Assembly: GCA_041393495.1 (NCBI GenBank)
Contig: JAWKKA010000014.1
Coordinates: 1-64,000 of the forward strand
Direction of reading: 5' to 3'
Origin: RHKX01 sp041393495
Lineage (GTDB): Bacteria; Actinomycetota; Thermoleophilia; Solirubrobacterales; 70-9
Length of the DNA stretch: 64,000 nt
Of this stretch, positions 1 to 7,049 are shown piece by piece. Under the pieces are notes generated by a model that did not search any database, had not been told where the DNA came from, and worked only from the letters and a program-made list of their open reading frames with translations. Positions within the stretch are counted from its first letter, which is position 1. Each line of letters begins with the position of its first letter. Both the position numbers and the translations under genes were made by a program.

Positions 1-390
1 GAAGCGCTCGAGCAACTCGTCGGCGCGGCGGCGGGCGGCGGCGCGGCGGCGACCGTAGAGGCGGCCGACCATGACCAGGTTCTCGGCTCCGGTCAGGTTC
101 TCGTCGACGGCCGCGTACTGGCCGGCGAGCCCGATCTCGGCCCGCAGCGCCGCCGCATCCGCGACGACGTCGAGACCGATCACCGTGGCCTCACCGGCAT
201 CCGGCTTCAGCAGCGTCGTCAGCACCCGGACCGCGGTCGTCTTGCCGGCGCCGTTCGGCCCGAGCACGCCGAGGACCGTGCCGCGGTCGGCCTCGAGGTC
301 GATCCCGTCGAGCGCCCGCACGTCCCCGTAGGACTTGACGAGCCCGCGCACGGAGATCGCAGGCATCTCATTTCTTGGTGTTTCCGTCAT
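1..390 (-). CDS. ABC transporter ATP-binding protein, DrrA-like (3' end outside window)
   Basis: Only the N-terminal 130 codons are present; the gene runs off the left edge. The frame gives a Walker A P-loop (GPNGAGKT, about residues 44-51) after a short beta-rich start, with the DGIDLEADRGTVLGVLG context typical of the daunorubicin-resistance/ABC-2 ATPases that pair with a separate export permease. I chose the ATG at 390 because AAGGGG lies 5-6 nt upstream; an in-frame ATG at 366 is the alternative. Signature and Walker B motifs are not visible, so the subfamily is inferred. The 200 bp to the next gene hold nothing I can recognise. Confidence 0.85.
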   Translation of the reverse strand, partial: MTETPRNEMPAISVRGLVKSYGDVRALDGIDLEADRGTVLGVLGPNGAGKTTAVRVLTTLLKPDAGEATVIGLDVVADAAALRAEIGLAGQYAAVDENLTGAENLVMVGRLYGRRRAAARRRADELLERF

Positions 391-594
391 GCAGCCCCTT
401 CCCGGCTGGTCGGATCGTCACGCCGACAACTGAGACCGGCCGGAAGCGAAGAACTCATCGCTCGACTCGACCGGCGGCCCTGGCCCGGCAGGGTAGCTGG
501 CGCTCGGCGCGCTCGGCGGGCGCCCGATCGTGCTCAGTCGCCGCGAGCGGAGAGCTCGTCGATGCCGCCGGCGGCGAAGAGCATGATCGGCGCC

Positions 595-1062
595 TCAGCT
601 CCCGGTCGCCGCCTCGAACTTGCCGAGGAGCTCGGCGAAGAAGTCCGCGCGGGTGACGACCGCGTGGACCCGGCCACCGGTTGCGACCGGAACGATGAGG
701 ACCCGATGATGGATGAAGATCTCGGCGAGCTCGGTGTCGGAGTAGTCGTCCTCGACGACGACGTGGCCCGTGGTCAGGTAGTCGCGGATCGGCTCGTCGC
801 GACAGCCGAGGCGGCGGTCGATCGTGTCGTCGATCGAGCGCCGGATCATCGCCGCCGACCCGAGCTCCCCGACATAGCCGGGAAACAGGGCGGCCATGAA
901 CTCGCGCTCGCCGAAGATCCCCGCGAAGCTCCCGTCCTCCTCGACCGCCGGCAACGCCGGCAGGCCGCTGTCGAGGACGCGATGTGCCGCCGGGCCGACC
1001 GGCGCTGTGGCCGCGATCGGATCGACCTCGCGGATGACGGAACGGACGATCGAGTCCGGCAT
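595..1062 (-). CDS. CBS-domain protein
   Basis: A 155-residue soluble protein that looks like a CBS pair: a first module with LPALPAVEEDGSFAGIFGER, and a second ending in VLIVPVATGGRVHAVVTRADFFAEL, the usual last strand and helix of a CBS motif. CBS pairs bind adenine nucleotides or similar ligands and gate transporters or enzymes. It starts 8 bp after the stop of the ArsB/NhaD-like permease, so the two are almost certainly co-transcribed and the CBS protein may regulate that transporter (inference). No good ribosome binding site precedes the ATG, so translation probably depends on coupling to the upstream gene. Confidence 0.75.
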   Translation of the reverse strand: MPDSIVRSVIREVDPIAATAPVGPAAHRVLDSGLPALPAVEEDGSFAGIFGEREFMAALFPGYVGELGSAAMIRRSIDDTIDRRLGCRDEPIRDYLTTGHVVVEDDYSDTELAEIFIHHRVLIVPVATGGRVHAVVTRADFFAELLGKFEAATGS

Positions 1063-1070
1063 GCAGGCAG

Positions 1071-2330
1071 CTATACAACCACGTAGCGCAGCAGGACGTA
1101 GGCGGTGGCGATCAGCAGCGACGTGACCACGACCGGCACCCCGATCCTGAGGAAGGGAAGGAAGCCGATCGGATGCCCGGCGCGCTCGGTCAGCCCGGCG
1201 GCGGCGACGTTGGCGGCGGCGGCGATTATCGTCGCGTTGCCGCCGAGGCAGGCGCCCAGCGCCAACGCCCACCAGTAGGCGGCGTCGCCGCTCGTGTTGA
1301 GCTCGCCGACGACGGGGATCATCGCCGTCGTGAACGGGATGTTGTCGACGATCGCCGAGCCGATCCCGCCGATCCAGAGGACGCCGATCAGCTCCGCGGT
1401 CCGATCGCCCCCGGTCAGGTCCTTGACCGCGTCGGCGACGTGCCCGATCGCTCCCGTCTCTTCCAACGCCCCGACCATCACGAACAGGGCGACGAAGAAG
1501 AACAGCGTCGGCCACTCGATCCGCGCGAGCGCCTGCTCGAGCGGGATCCGGGTGACCAGCAGCCCGACCGCGGCGCCGGCGAGGGCGACCGTCGCCGGCT
1601 CGATGTGGAGGGGCTGGTGGACGAAGAAAGCGAGCACGGTGAGGACGAGCACCGGGACGGTGCGACGGAGCTCGTCGCGGTCACGGATCGCGGCGGCCGC
1701 GTCGAGCTCCATGATCGCGGCGCGGTTGCGCTCGCCGATCCGCAGCCGCGAGCGGTAGTAGCCGTAGAGGCCGGCGATCACGACCACGAAGGTGACGAGG
1801 ACGACCGGCGCCAGGTTGACGAGGAACTCGTTGAAGCTGAGGCCGGTCGCGCCGGCGATGATGATGTTCGGGGGGTCGCCGATCAGCGTCGCCGTACCGC
1901 CGATGTTCGAGGCCATCACCTCGATCACGATCAGCGGGATCGGGTCGATGTCGAGGGCGTCGGCGAGCAGGAAGCTGATCGGAACGACGAGGAGGATCGT
2001 CGTCAGGTTGTCGAGGAACGCCGACAGCAGCGCTGTCGTGCAGGCGAGGCTGACGACGATCCGCAGCGGCTCCCCGCGCGAGAGCTGGCCGGCCCGGATC
2101 GCGATGTAGTCGTAGACGCCGGTCTGCTGGGTCAGGTAGACGAGGATCATCATCCCGGCGAGCAGCCCGATCGTGTTGAAGTCGATCGCGGTGATCGCGG
2201 CCTCCTGGTCGAAGCCGGGAACGAAGAGGACGACGATCGCGGCGCCGAGCAGCGCCACCTTCGTCCGGTGCAGGCGCTCGCTGGCGATCAGCGCCAGAGC
2301 GAGCAGGAACGTCGCGGTGGCTATGGCCAT
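1071..2330 (-). CDS. SLC13/ArsB/NhaD-type ion permease
   Basis: This 419-residue integral membrane protein has about 11 hydrophobic segments. Family hallmarks are the FLDNLTTILLVVPISFLLAD segment near residue 107 and GGTATLIGDPPNIIIAG near residue 145, a motif shared by ArsB, NhaD and related ion-transporter proteins. A second copy of the inverted repeat is visible as SAIVDNIPFTTAMIPVVG. Substrate could be arsenite, Na+/H+ or a dicarboxylate; no arsR or arsC lies nearby, so Na+/H+ antiport or organic anion transport is as likely as arsenite export. A CBS protein follows at 8 bp spacing. Confidence 0.85.
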   Translation of the reverse strand: MAIATATFLLALALIASERLHRTKVALLGAAIVVLFVPGFDQEAAITAIDFNTIGLLAGMMILVYLTQQTGVYDYIAIRAGQLSRGEPLRIVVSLACTTALLSAFLDNLTTILLVVPISFLLADALDIDPIPLIVIEVMASNIGGTATLIGDPPNIIIAGATGLSFNEFLVNLAPVVLVTFVVVIAGLYGYYRSRLRIGERNRAAIMELDAAAAIRDRDELRRTVPVLVLTVLAFFVHQPLHIEPATVALAGAAVGLLVTRIPLEQALARIEWPTLFFFVALFVMVGALEETGAIGHVADAVKDLTGGDRTAELIGVLWIGGIGSAIVDNIPFTTAMIPVVGELNTSGDAAYWWALALGACLGGNATIIAAAANVAAAGLTERAGHPIGFLPFLRIGVPVVVTSLLIATAYVLLRYVVV

Positions 2331-2448
2331 CGCGGGCCGGTGCGGGGGTTTCGGTCAGTGATCGTCAACACGAGCTGCCGACCAGGCTTCCCGGCGCACC
2401 GCCATGGACCGTAGCGAACGGCGGCAGCCGGGCGACGCCCAACCGCCC

Positions 2449-2563
2449 GGGTGGGTCATCTCACCCGCGCATGGCGTGGGCAGGATTACCCACGTCCCGG
2501 GCCCTCCCGCCGTGCGCGGGAGGTGGGTCATCTCACCCACGCATTGCGTGGGCAGGGTTACCC
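2449..2563. repeat. Two copies of a ~42-bp palindromic intergenic repeat
   Basis: Two near-identical copies (about 2450-2491 and 2522-2563, 72 bp apart) share the frame GGTGGGTCATCTCACCC, then a G/C-rich hairpin, then a G-rich end finishing in TTACCC. In the right copy the hairpin is a perfect 8-bp stem (CCCACGCA / TGCGTGGG) around one base; the left copy has mismatches. The right copy contains the TAA stop of the sulfatase gene. The arrangement resembles REP-type extragenic palindromes or a double terminator for the sulfatase. The rest of 2331-2448 holds no gene that I can support. Confidence 0.7.
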
Positions 2564-4069
2564 GGGCGGGCGGCGGGCCGGCCGCGGCAGGTGCGGCAGC
2601 GGCCTGCGGCAGTCCGCCCCCGCGCAGTCGGCGAGGTCCTCGGCGGCGGCGCGCAGGATCGCCTTGATCCGCCCGTAGCGGGGGTCGTCGTGGACGCTCT
2701 CGAGCTCCCAGGGATCGCGGCGGAGGTCGTAGAGCCCCTCCTGGCCATCCTCCTGGAGGTCGTAGCGGTAGCGCTTCGTGCGGACGGCGATGTAGGCGGG
2801 CACGGCGCGCGGGTTCGGCGCCGTCTCGATGAAGACGCCGCGGTCGGCGAGCACCTCGCCGGGGTGCTCGGCCGCCCTGCGCAGCGACAGGCCGTCGAGC
2901 TTGAAGCCGCGCCGCTGGCGGGCGCCCGCGATGTCGAGGATCGTCCGTGCGAGGTCGGCGTTTGTGGTCACGCCCTCGACCGTGCGGCCGGCCGGGAACC
3001 CCGGGCCCTCGATCATCAGTGGCACCCGTGAAGACCCCTCGTAGGGAACGTACTTGACGCCGGCCGCCTCGCCGTTCTCGGTGATCGGGTCGCGAAGCCG
3101 GTGCTCGCCGAGGATCCAGCCGTTGTCGGAGGTGAAGATGATGACCGTGTTCCGGTACTCGCCGGTCCGCCGCAGCTCGCGGACGACCTCCTGAACCATG
3201 TCGTCGACCCCGAGCAGCGCTCCCATCCGGCCGCGCCAGTGCTCCTGAAGCTCGAGCTGCTGCTGCATCGTCATCGGCGTCGGGAAGTAGTCGGCGAGCG
3301 TCGTCGGCTTGTCGGAGATGTCGGCCTCGTTGAAGTTCGGGTAGATCGGCATCGGCCGGTTGGCGAAGACGTCGGCGTAGCGCGGCGGCGGCAGCGCCGG
3401 CGAGCCCTCCTTCGTGGCCCCCGACTGCGTCGCGACCGTGTGCGGAGCATTCGGCGCGAGATTCAGGAAGAACGGCTTGTCCGACTCGGACGCATCGTGG
3501 ATCGCGCGGTCGGCGAGGCGGGTGTAGACGTCCGTCGAGTAGTTCCGCTCGGTCCGCGGGTACGTCCGCAGCGACCCGTTGTCGTTGATCGTCATCCCGT
3601 AGTAGTCGTAGGTCGTCGGATCGACGCCGCCGTGCCAGTCGTCCCAGCCCTTCGGGACCTCGGTCGGGTCCTGCTCGCCGTACTCGTTCAGGTACTTGCC
3701 GATGTGAATCGTCCGGTAGCCGGCGCGGTCGAGCCAGACCGGCAGCGTCTCGGAGCCGTCGAGCATCCGGTAGCCGCCGTCGGGCCAGTTGTTCCAGAGG
3801 ACGCCGTGGTTGTGCGCGTACTGGCCGGTCAGAAACGTCGCCCGCGACGGGCAGCAGAGCGGGTAGTTGACGAAGTTGCGGTCGAACGTCACCCCGGCCT
3901 TGCCGATCAGCCGCCGCGTCTTCGGCATCACCGGCATCGAGCGGAAATCCTGGTCGTCGGTCATGATCACGACGACGTTCGGTCGCTCCGGACCCGCCGC
4001 CGCAGCCGCCGTCGCGGGCAGCGCGAAGGCGAGCAGCGCCGGGACGATCAACAACACCCTCCAACCCAT
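2558..4069 (-). CDS. Exported sulfatase
   Basis: 503 residues with a signal peptide (about 1-25, ending in an Ala-rich stretch). PNVVVIMTDDQ at about 30-40 provides the metal-binding aspartates. The sulfatase signature C-C-P-S-R at 72-76 contains the cysteine (Cys72) that formylglycine-generating enzyme would convert to the catalytic residue. A later ILGEHR-type segment fits the arylsulfatase / N-acetylglucosamine-6-sulfatase group. It should hydrolyse a sulfate ester outside the membrane; the substrate is unknown. A TTGACG box (4101-4106), 17-bp spacer and TAGGGT (4078-4083) end 8 nt before the ATG, and there is no ribosome binding site, so the mRNA is probably leaderless. A TetR gene is divergent. 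Confidence 0.9.
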   Translation of the reverse strand: MGWRVLLIVPALLAFALPATAAAAAGPERPNVVVIMTDDQDFRSMPVMPKTRRLIGKAGVTFDRNFVNYPLCCPSRATFLTGQYAHNHGVLWNNWPDGGYRMLDGSETLPVWLDRAGYRTIHIGKYLNEYGEQDPTEVPKGWDDWHGGVDPTTYDYYGMTINDNGSLRTYPRTERNYSTDVYTRLADRAIHDASESDKPFFLNLAPNAPHTVATQSGATKEGSPALPPPRYADVFANRPMPIYPNFNEADISDKPTTLADYFPTPMTMQQQLELQEHWRGRMGALLGVDDMVQEVVRELRRTGEYRNTVIIFTSDNGWILGEHRLRDPITENGEAAGVKYVPYEGSSRVPLMIEGPGFPAGRTVEGVTTNADLARTILDIAGARQRRGFKLDGLSLRRAAEHPGEVLADRGVFIETAPNPRAVPAYIAVRTKRYRYDLQEDGQEGLYDLRRDPWELESVHDDPRYGRIKAILRAAAEDLADCAGADCRRPLPHLPRPARRPPG

Positions 4070-4077
4070 CGGCCGAG

Positions 4078-4129
4078 ACCCTAGCGGGTTATTGATGTTC
4101 CGTCAATACGGATCGCGCGGCGGTATGCT
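4078..4129. promoter_or_regulatory. Divergent leaderless promoters with an inverted-repeat operator
   Basis: The 66-bp gap between the sulfatase and the TetR gene holds two outward promoters. Leftward: TTGACG (4101-4106 on the minus strand), 17 bp, TAGGGT (4078-4083), then 8 nt to ATG. Rightward: TATGCT (4124-4129), then 6 nt to ATG, with no clear -35. Between them TATTGA (4090-4095) and TCAATA (4103-4108) form an inverted repeat overlapping the leftward -35 box, a plausible TetR operator. The boxes are seen directly; operator function is inferred. Confidence 0.6.
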
Positions 4130-4135
4130 GCGCCG

Positions 4136-4729
4136 ATGAGCGGAACCCGCACGCGACTCGCCCCCGGGGTGCGCCGGGAGCAGATCCTCGCCGCCGCCCG
4201 CGACGTGTTCGTCGCCAACGACTACGCGAACGCGTCGATGGAGGCGGTGGCGCGCCGGGCCGGCGTCACCACCGGGCTCGTCAACCACTACTTCGGAACC
4301 AAGCGCGAGCTCTACCTCGCCGTCGTCGAGGACCTCGCCGCGAGCCTGCCCGAGATGGTCGACACCAACCTCCCCGACCTGCCGATCGAGGAGCTCGTGG
4401 CCCGCAACATGAAGCGCTTCCTCGACGCCTTCGAGGACAACCAGGAGATCCTCTCGATGCTGCTCGGCAGCGAGGGCGGCCTCGGCCGCGACCCGGAGGT
4501 GGCCAGGATCATGGGCCGCGCTCGCGACGGGATCGTGGCGCGGATGGCCTACAACCACGCCGGCGAGGACCCCTCGCCGGAGCTGTTGCTGGCCCTGCGC
4601 GTCTTCCAGGGCGCCGCCGATGCGGCGGCGACGGAGTGGCTGCGACGGGGGCGCGCGAGCCGCGACGAGGTCGAGCGGCTCCTGACCCGGACCCTGCTCG
4701 CGATGGTCGGCGAGCTCTCGAAGCGCTGA
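4136..4729 (+). CDS. TetR-family transcriptional regulator
   Basis: 197 residues. The N-terminal 60 residues are a TetR helix-turn-helix: REQILAAARDVFVANDYANASMEAVARRAGVTTGLVNHYFGTKRELYLAVVED, with the usual F-x-T-K-x-x-L end of the DNA-binding domain. The C-terminal half is an all-helical ligand and dimer domain with no obvious specificity. Its divergent neighbour is the exported sulfatase, and an inverted repeat overlaps both promoters, so it probably controls the sulfatase and itself. The start lies 6 nt after a TATGCT box without a ribosome binding site, consistent with a leaderless mRNA. Confidence 0.92.
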   Translation: MSGTRTRLAPGVRREQILAAARDVFVANDYANASMEAVARRAGVTTGLVNHYFGTKRELYLAVVEDLAASLPEMVDTNLPDLPIEELVARNMKRFLDAFEDNQEILSMLLGSEGGLGRDPEVARIMGRARDGIVARMAYNHAGEDPSPELLLALRVFQGAADAAATEWLRRGRASRDEVERLLTRTLLAMVGELSKR

Positions 4730-4839
4730 GCGCCGCCAGCTCTCATCCCGCCTCCGAGCGGACGGGCTCACGGTCGCCGATCGGCTCGCCGCCCGTCTCG
4801 GCCTCCTGCCCCTGATTCCCGGCGCCGGCGCCCGCCCCG

Positions 4840-5082
4840 CTACTGCTCGTAGCCCTCGACGGTCCCCTCGTCACGAACCGAGGTGTTCTCCGGGTCGAGG
4901 TGGAACTCCTCGTGCGCCTCGCGCTGGCGCAGCAGGTCCCAGCACTGGTCGAGGCTCACCTTCAGCTCCTGCAGCCGCCGGTGCCGCTCCTCGTCCGGGC
5001 CCTGCCCGACCGACTCCTCGAGCAGCCGTCGCTCCTCGGCGACGAGCTCCTCGATCCGTTCGCGCAGCCCCGAGTCGTCCAT
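4840..5082 (-). CDS. DUF2630 family protein
   Basis: A small 80-residue acidic protein, mostly helical, with ERIEELVAEERRLLEE near the start and LKVSLDQCWDLLRQREAHEEFHLDP in the middle. These features match DUF2630, a family of unknown function common in actinobacteria; its tail carries the expected R-D-x-x-T-V-E-x-Y-E-Q-like end. AAGGTG precedes the ATG by 6 nt. It follows the ZIP transporter gene by 47 bp on the same strand and may be co-transcribed with it. No catalytic residues are evident. Confidence 0.8.
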   Translation of the reverse strand: MDDSGLRERIEELVAEERRLLEESVGQGPDEERHRRLQELKVSLDQCWDLLRQREAHEEFHLDPENTSVRDEGTVEGYEQ

Positions 5083-5129
5083 GATCGGCACCTTAGCGAG
5101 CGCCGCCCGCACCGATCCGCCGCGGGCGC

Positions 5130-5852
5130 TCAGACGCCGAGGACGGCGCTGAACGCGAGCATGAAGGCGCCCCCGAGCGCGGCGCCGATGATCGCGTCGG
5201 GGACGCGCTCGCGAAGCGCCTCGGGGAACACCTCGATCGCGACGAGCGCCAGCATCGCGCCGGCCGCGAACGCGAACGAGAACGGCAGCAGCGCCGTGAT
5301 CTGCTCGACGAGCAGGTAGGCGACGACGGCGCCGATCGGCTGCGGGACGCTGGTCAGCACCGCAGCCCAGAACTGCGGCCAGCTCCCGTACCCGGCGATC
5401 TCCATCGGGATCGCCGTGCTGGTTCCCTCGGGGATGTTCTGGATGAAGATCGCGACGACGATGAACAGGCCGAGGCCCTCGGTCGTCGAAGCGTAGGCCG
5501 TGCCGATCGCGAACCCCTCGGGAAGGCTGTGGACGAGCAGGACCAGGAAGACGAGGATCCAGGTGCGATCGCCGTCGGCGATCGCACCTGGCGGCGCCTC
5601 CCCGATGAAGTGGCGCGCGACGAGCAGAAAGCCGATGCCGGCCACCAGCCCGAGCAGGACGGCGCCACCGCCGTCCTCGTCGAGCGCGGGAAGCAGCAAC
5701 CCGACGATCGCTGCGATCAGCATCACGCCGGCGGCGACTCCGAGCAACCCGCCGCGCAGCTCCCGGGCCCGCTCGCCGAGGACCGCGACCGGGATCACCC
5801 CGAGCCCGGTCGCGAATGTCGTCGCCGTCGCGACCAGGACCAGCTCGAGCAT
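5130..5852 (-). CDS. ZIP-family divalent metal transporter
   Basis: 240 residues and about 8 transmembrane helices. The two metal-site helices carry the ZIP motifs HSLPEG (about residue 108) and QNIPEG (about residue 138). ZIP proteins move Zn2+, Fe2+ or Mn2+ into the cytoplasm. The usual His-rich loop between helices 3 and 4 is absent. A 33-bp near-perfect palindrome lies inside the coding sequence (5559-5591), in the codons for the hydrophilic loop PGAIADGDRTW. No metalloregulator is adjacent. Confidence 0.88.
   Translation of the reverse strand: MLELVLVATATTFATGLGVIPVAVLGERARELRGGLLGVAAGVMLIAAIVGLLLPALDEDGGGAVLLGLVAGIGFLLVARHFIGEAPPGAIADGDRTWILVFLVLLVHSLPEGFAIGTAYASTTEGLGLFIVVAIFIQNIPEGTSTAIPMEIAGYGSWPQFWAAVLTSVPQPIGAVVAYLLVEQITALLPFSFAFAAGAMLALVAIEVFPEALRERVPDAIIGAALGGAFMLAFSAVLGV
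5559..5591. repeat. 33-bp perfect palindrome inside the ZIP gene
   Basis: CCAGGTGCGATCGCCG (5559-5574) is followed by one base and then its exact reverse complement (5576-5591). Each arm contains GCGATCGC, the octamer called HIP1 in cyanobacteria. Because it lies within coding DNA it also encodes an ordinary loop of the transporter. Confidence 0.9.
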
Positions 5853-5923
5853 GCACCGTTCTTAGCGATCGCTCTCGGCGTTTTCGTCAGTAGTGGCCGG
5901 GGAGCCGGCTACGGGCCGGCCAG

Positions 5924-6020
5924 AGCTCCTCCGCCACCGTCGAGCGACGATCTTCGGCCACCGTCGAGCGACAGCTCCTCCGCCACCGTCGAGCGGCCAT
6001 CCTCGGCCACCGCTCGCGGG
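5924..6020. repeat. Intergenic tandem repeat, four ~24-25 bp units
   Basis: Between the ZIP and YceI genes (5853-6144, no gene seen) four units share the core GCCACCGTCGAGCG. Units 1 and 3 begin AGCTCCTCC and units 2 and 4 begin (G/C)ATC(T/C)TCGG, so the period is really a dimer of two alternating monomers. The fourth unit is degenerate. No spacer-like variable sequence is present. The remainder of the gap (6021-6144) carries short GC hairpins only. Confidence 0.75.
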
Positions 6021-6144
6021 TTGCAGGCAGCCGGGTCGAGGCCCGCGACCGACTCGGCGCCGGTCGCCGACGACCCGCGTCGAGCATGCGACGGGCGGCT
6101 CCCCGCAGGGTGGCCGCCCGTCGTCGGTCACTGTCGTCGTGCGC

Positions 6145-6699
6145 TCAGGAGTCGCGGCGGATCGCCTCGACGTCGATGGCCAGCTTGACCTTGTCGGCCA
6201 CGACCGCGTTGCCGCTGCCGAGCGCCGCGTCGAACCTCATCTTGAAGTCCTTGCGCGAGAGCTGGCCGGTGATCTCGAAGCCGACCCGCTGCTCGCCCTC
6301 GGGGCCACGCTCGACGCCGCCGAGCTCGGCATCGAGCTCGATCTCGCGGGTGACGCCATGGATCGTCAGCTCGCCGATGATCCGGTAGTCCCCGTCGCCG
6401 ACGGGCTCGATGGCGGTCGACTCGAAGCGGAGCTCCGGGTGCTCGGCGGCATCGAAGAAGTCGGCCGAACGCAGGTGCTCGTCGCGCGGCGCCTGGCCGG
6501 TATCGACCGATGCCACCGCAACCGTGCCGTGGGCCTTCAGGCCGCCGTCCTCGTCGACCTCGAGCGCGCCGTCGAACTCGCGGAACTCGCCGCGCACCGT
6601 CGAGACGCCCATGTGCCTGACCGCGAAGCCGACCTTCGTATGGGCCTTGTCGACCGCCCAGCTCCCCGCCGGAATCGCCGTTGCCGTTGCCGTGCTCAT
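6145..6699 (-). CDS. YceI-family lipid-binding protein
   Basis: 184 residues matching YceI throughout: GSWAVDKAHTKVGFAVRHM near the start, the VRGEFREFDGAL segment, and LTIHGVTREIELDAEL in the C-terminal half. YceI proteins form a lipocalin-like barrel that binds a polyisoprenoid or amphipathic lipid. No signal peptide is present, so this one is cytoplasmic, as usual for actinobacterial homologues. GGAGG lies 9-10 nt before the ATG. Its promoter carries two palindromes (6737-6778), so it is probably tightly repressed by a MarR-like or similar dimeric regulator encoded elsewhere. Confidence 0.92.
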   Translation of the reverse strand: MSTATATAIPAGSWAVDKAHTKVGFAVRHMGVSTVRGEFREFDGALEVDEDGGLKAHGTVAVASVDTGQAPRDEHLRSADFFDAAEHPELRFESTAIEPVGDGDYRIIGELTIHGVTREIELDAELGGVERGPEGEQRVGFEITGQLSRKDFKMRFDAALGSGNAVVADKVKLAIDVEAIRRDS

Positions 6700-6736
6700 T
6701 CTCGATCCTCCTTCATTTACTTACTTGCACAACCTT

Positions 6737-6778
6737 TGCTTACACAAGCACCGTAGCAGACTTTCTTTGCGTACGCAA
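6737..6778 (-). promoter_or_regulatory. yceI promoter with two palindromic operators
   Basis: On the minus strand TTGCGT (6773-6778), a 17-bp spacer and TACGGT (6750-6755) form a good -35/-10 pair in an unusually AT-rich island. The -35 lies in a perfect 12-bp palindrome, TTGCGTACGCAA (6767-6778). A second palindrome, TGCTTACACAAGCA (6737-6750), touches the -10. Operators at both places would block polymerase. No regulator gene is adjacent. Confidence 0.65.
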
Positions 6779-6837
6779 CTAACTGTCCGAAGCTCGGCGA
6801 CGGCGCAGCGCCGAAGGCGTCAACCCCCGGCTCGGCG

Positions 6838-6948
6838 TCGCCAGCCCTCATCGACGCGACCGGCCCGCGTGTCAGCGTGGCCGGCCCTCGACGGCGCCTC
6901 CGGCCCTCGTCGGCGTGGCCGGCCCTCATCGGCGTGGGCCGGACGGAC
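6838..6948. repeat. Intergenic tandem repeat, ~19-20 bp unit
   Basis: The 350-bp gap between yceI and gadB (6700-7049) holds the yceI promoter, then about five degenerate copies of CCGGCCCTCRTCGGCGTGG; the last two copies are nearly identical. Downstream a TAGGAT box (7003-7008) may be the gadB -10. No gene is seen in the gap. Confidence 0.65.
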
Positions 6949-7049
6949 GCCTGGGGTCGAGATCACCCGATCAACGCGATGGTCCCGCGGCGGCGCCCCG
7001 CATAGGATGCCGACGGAACGAGGCACCAACGACGACGAGGAGCGCCCCG

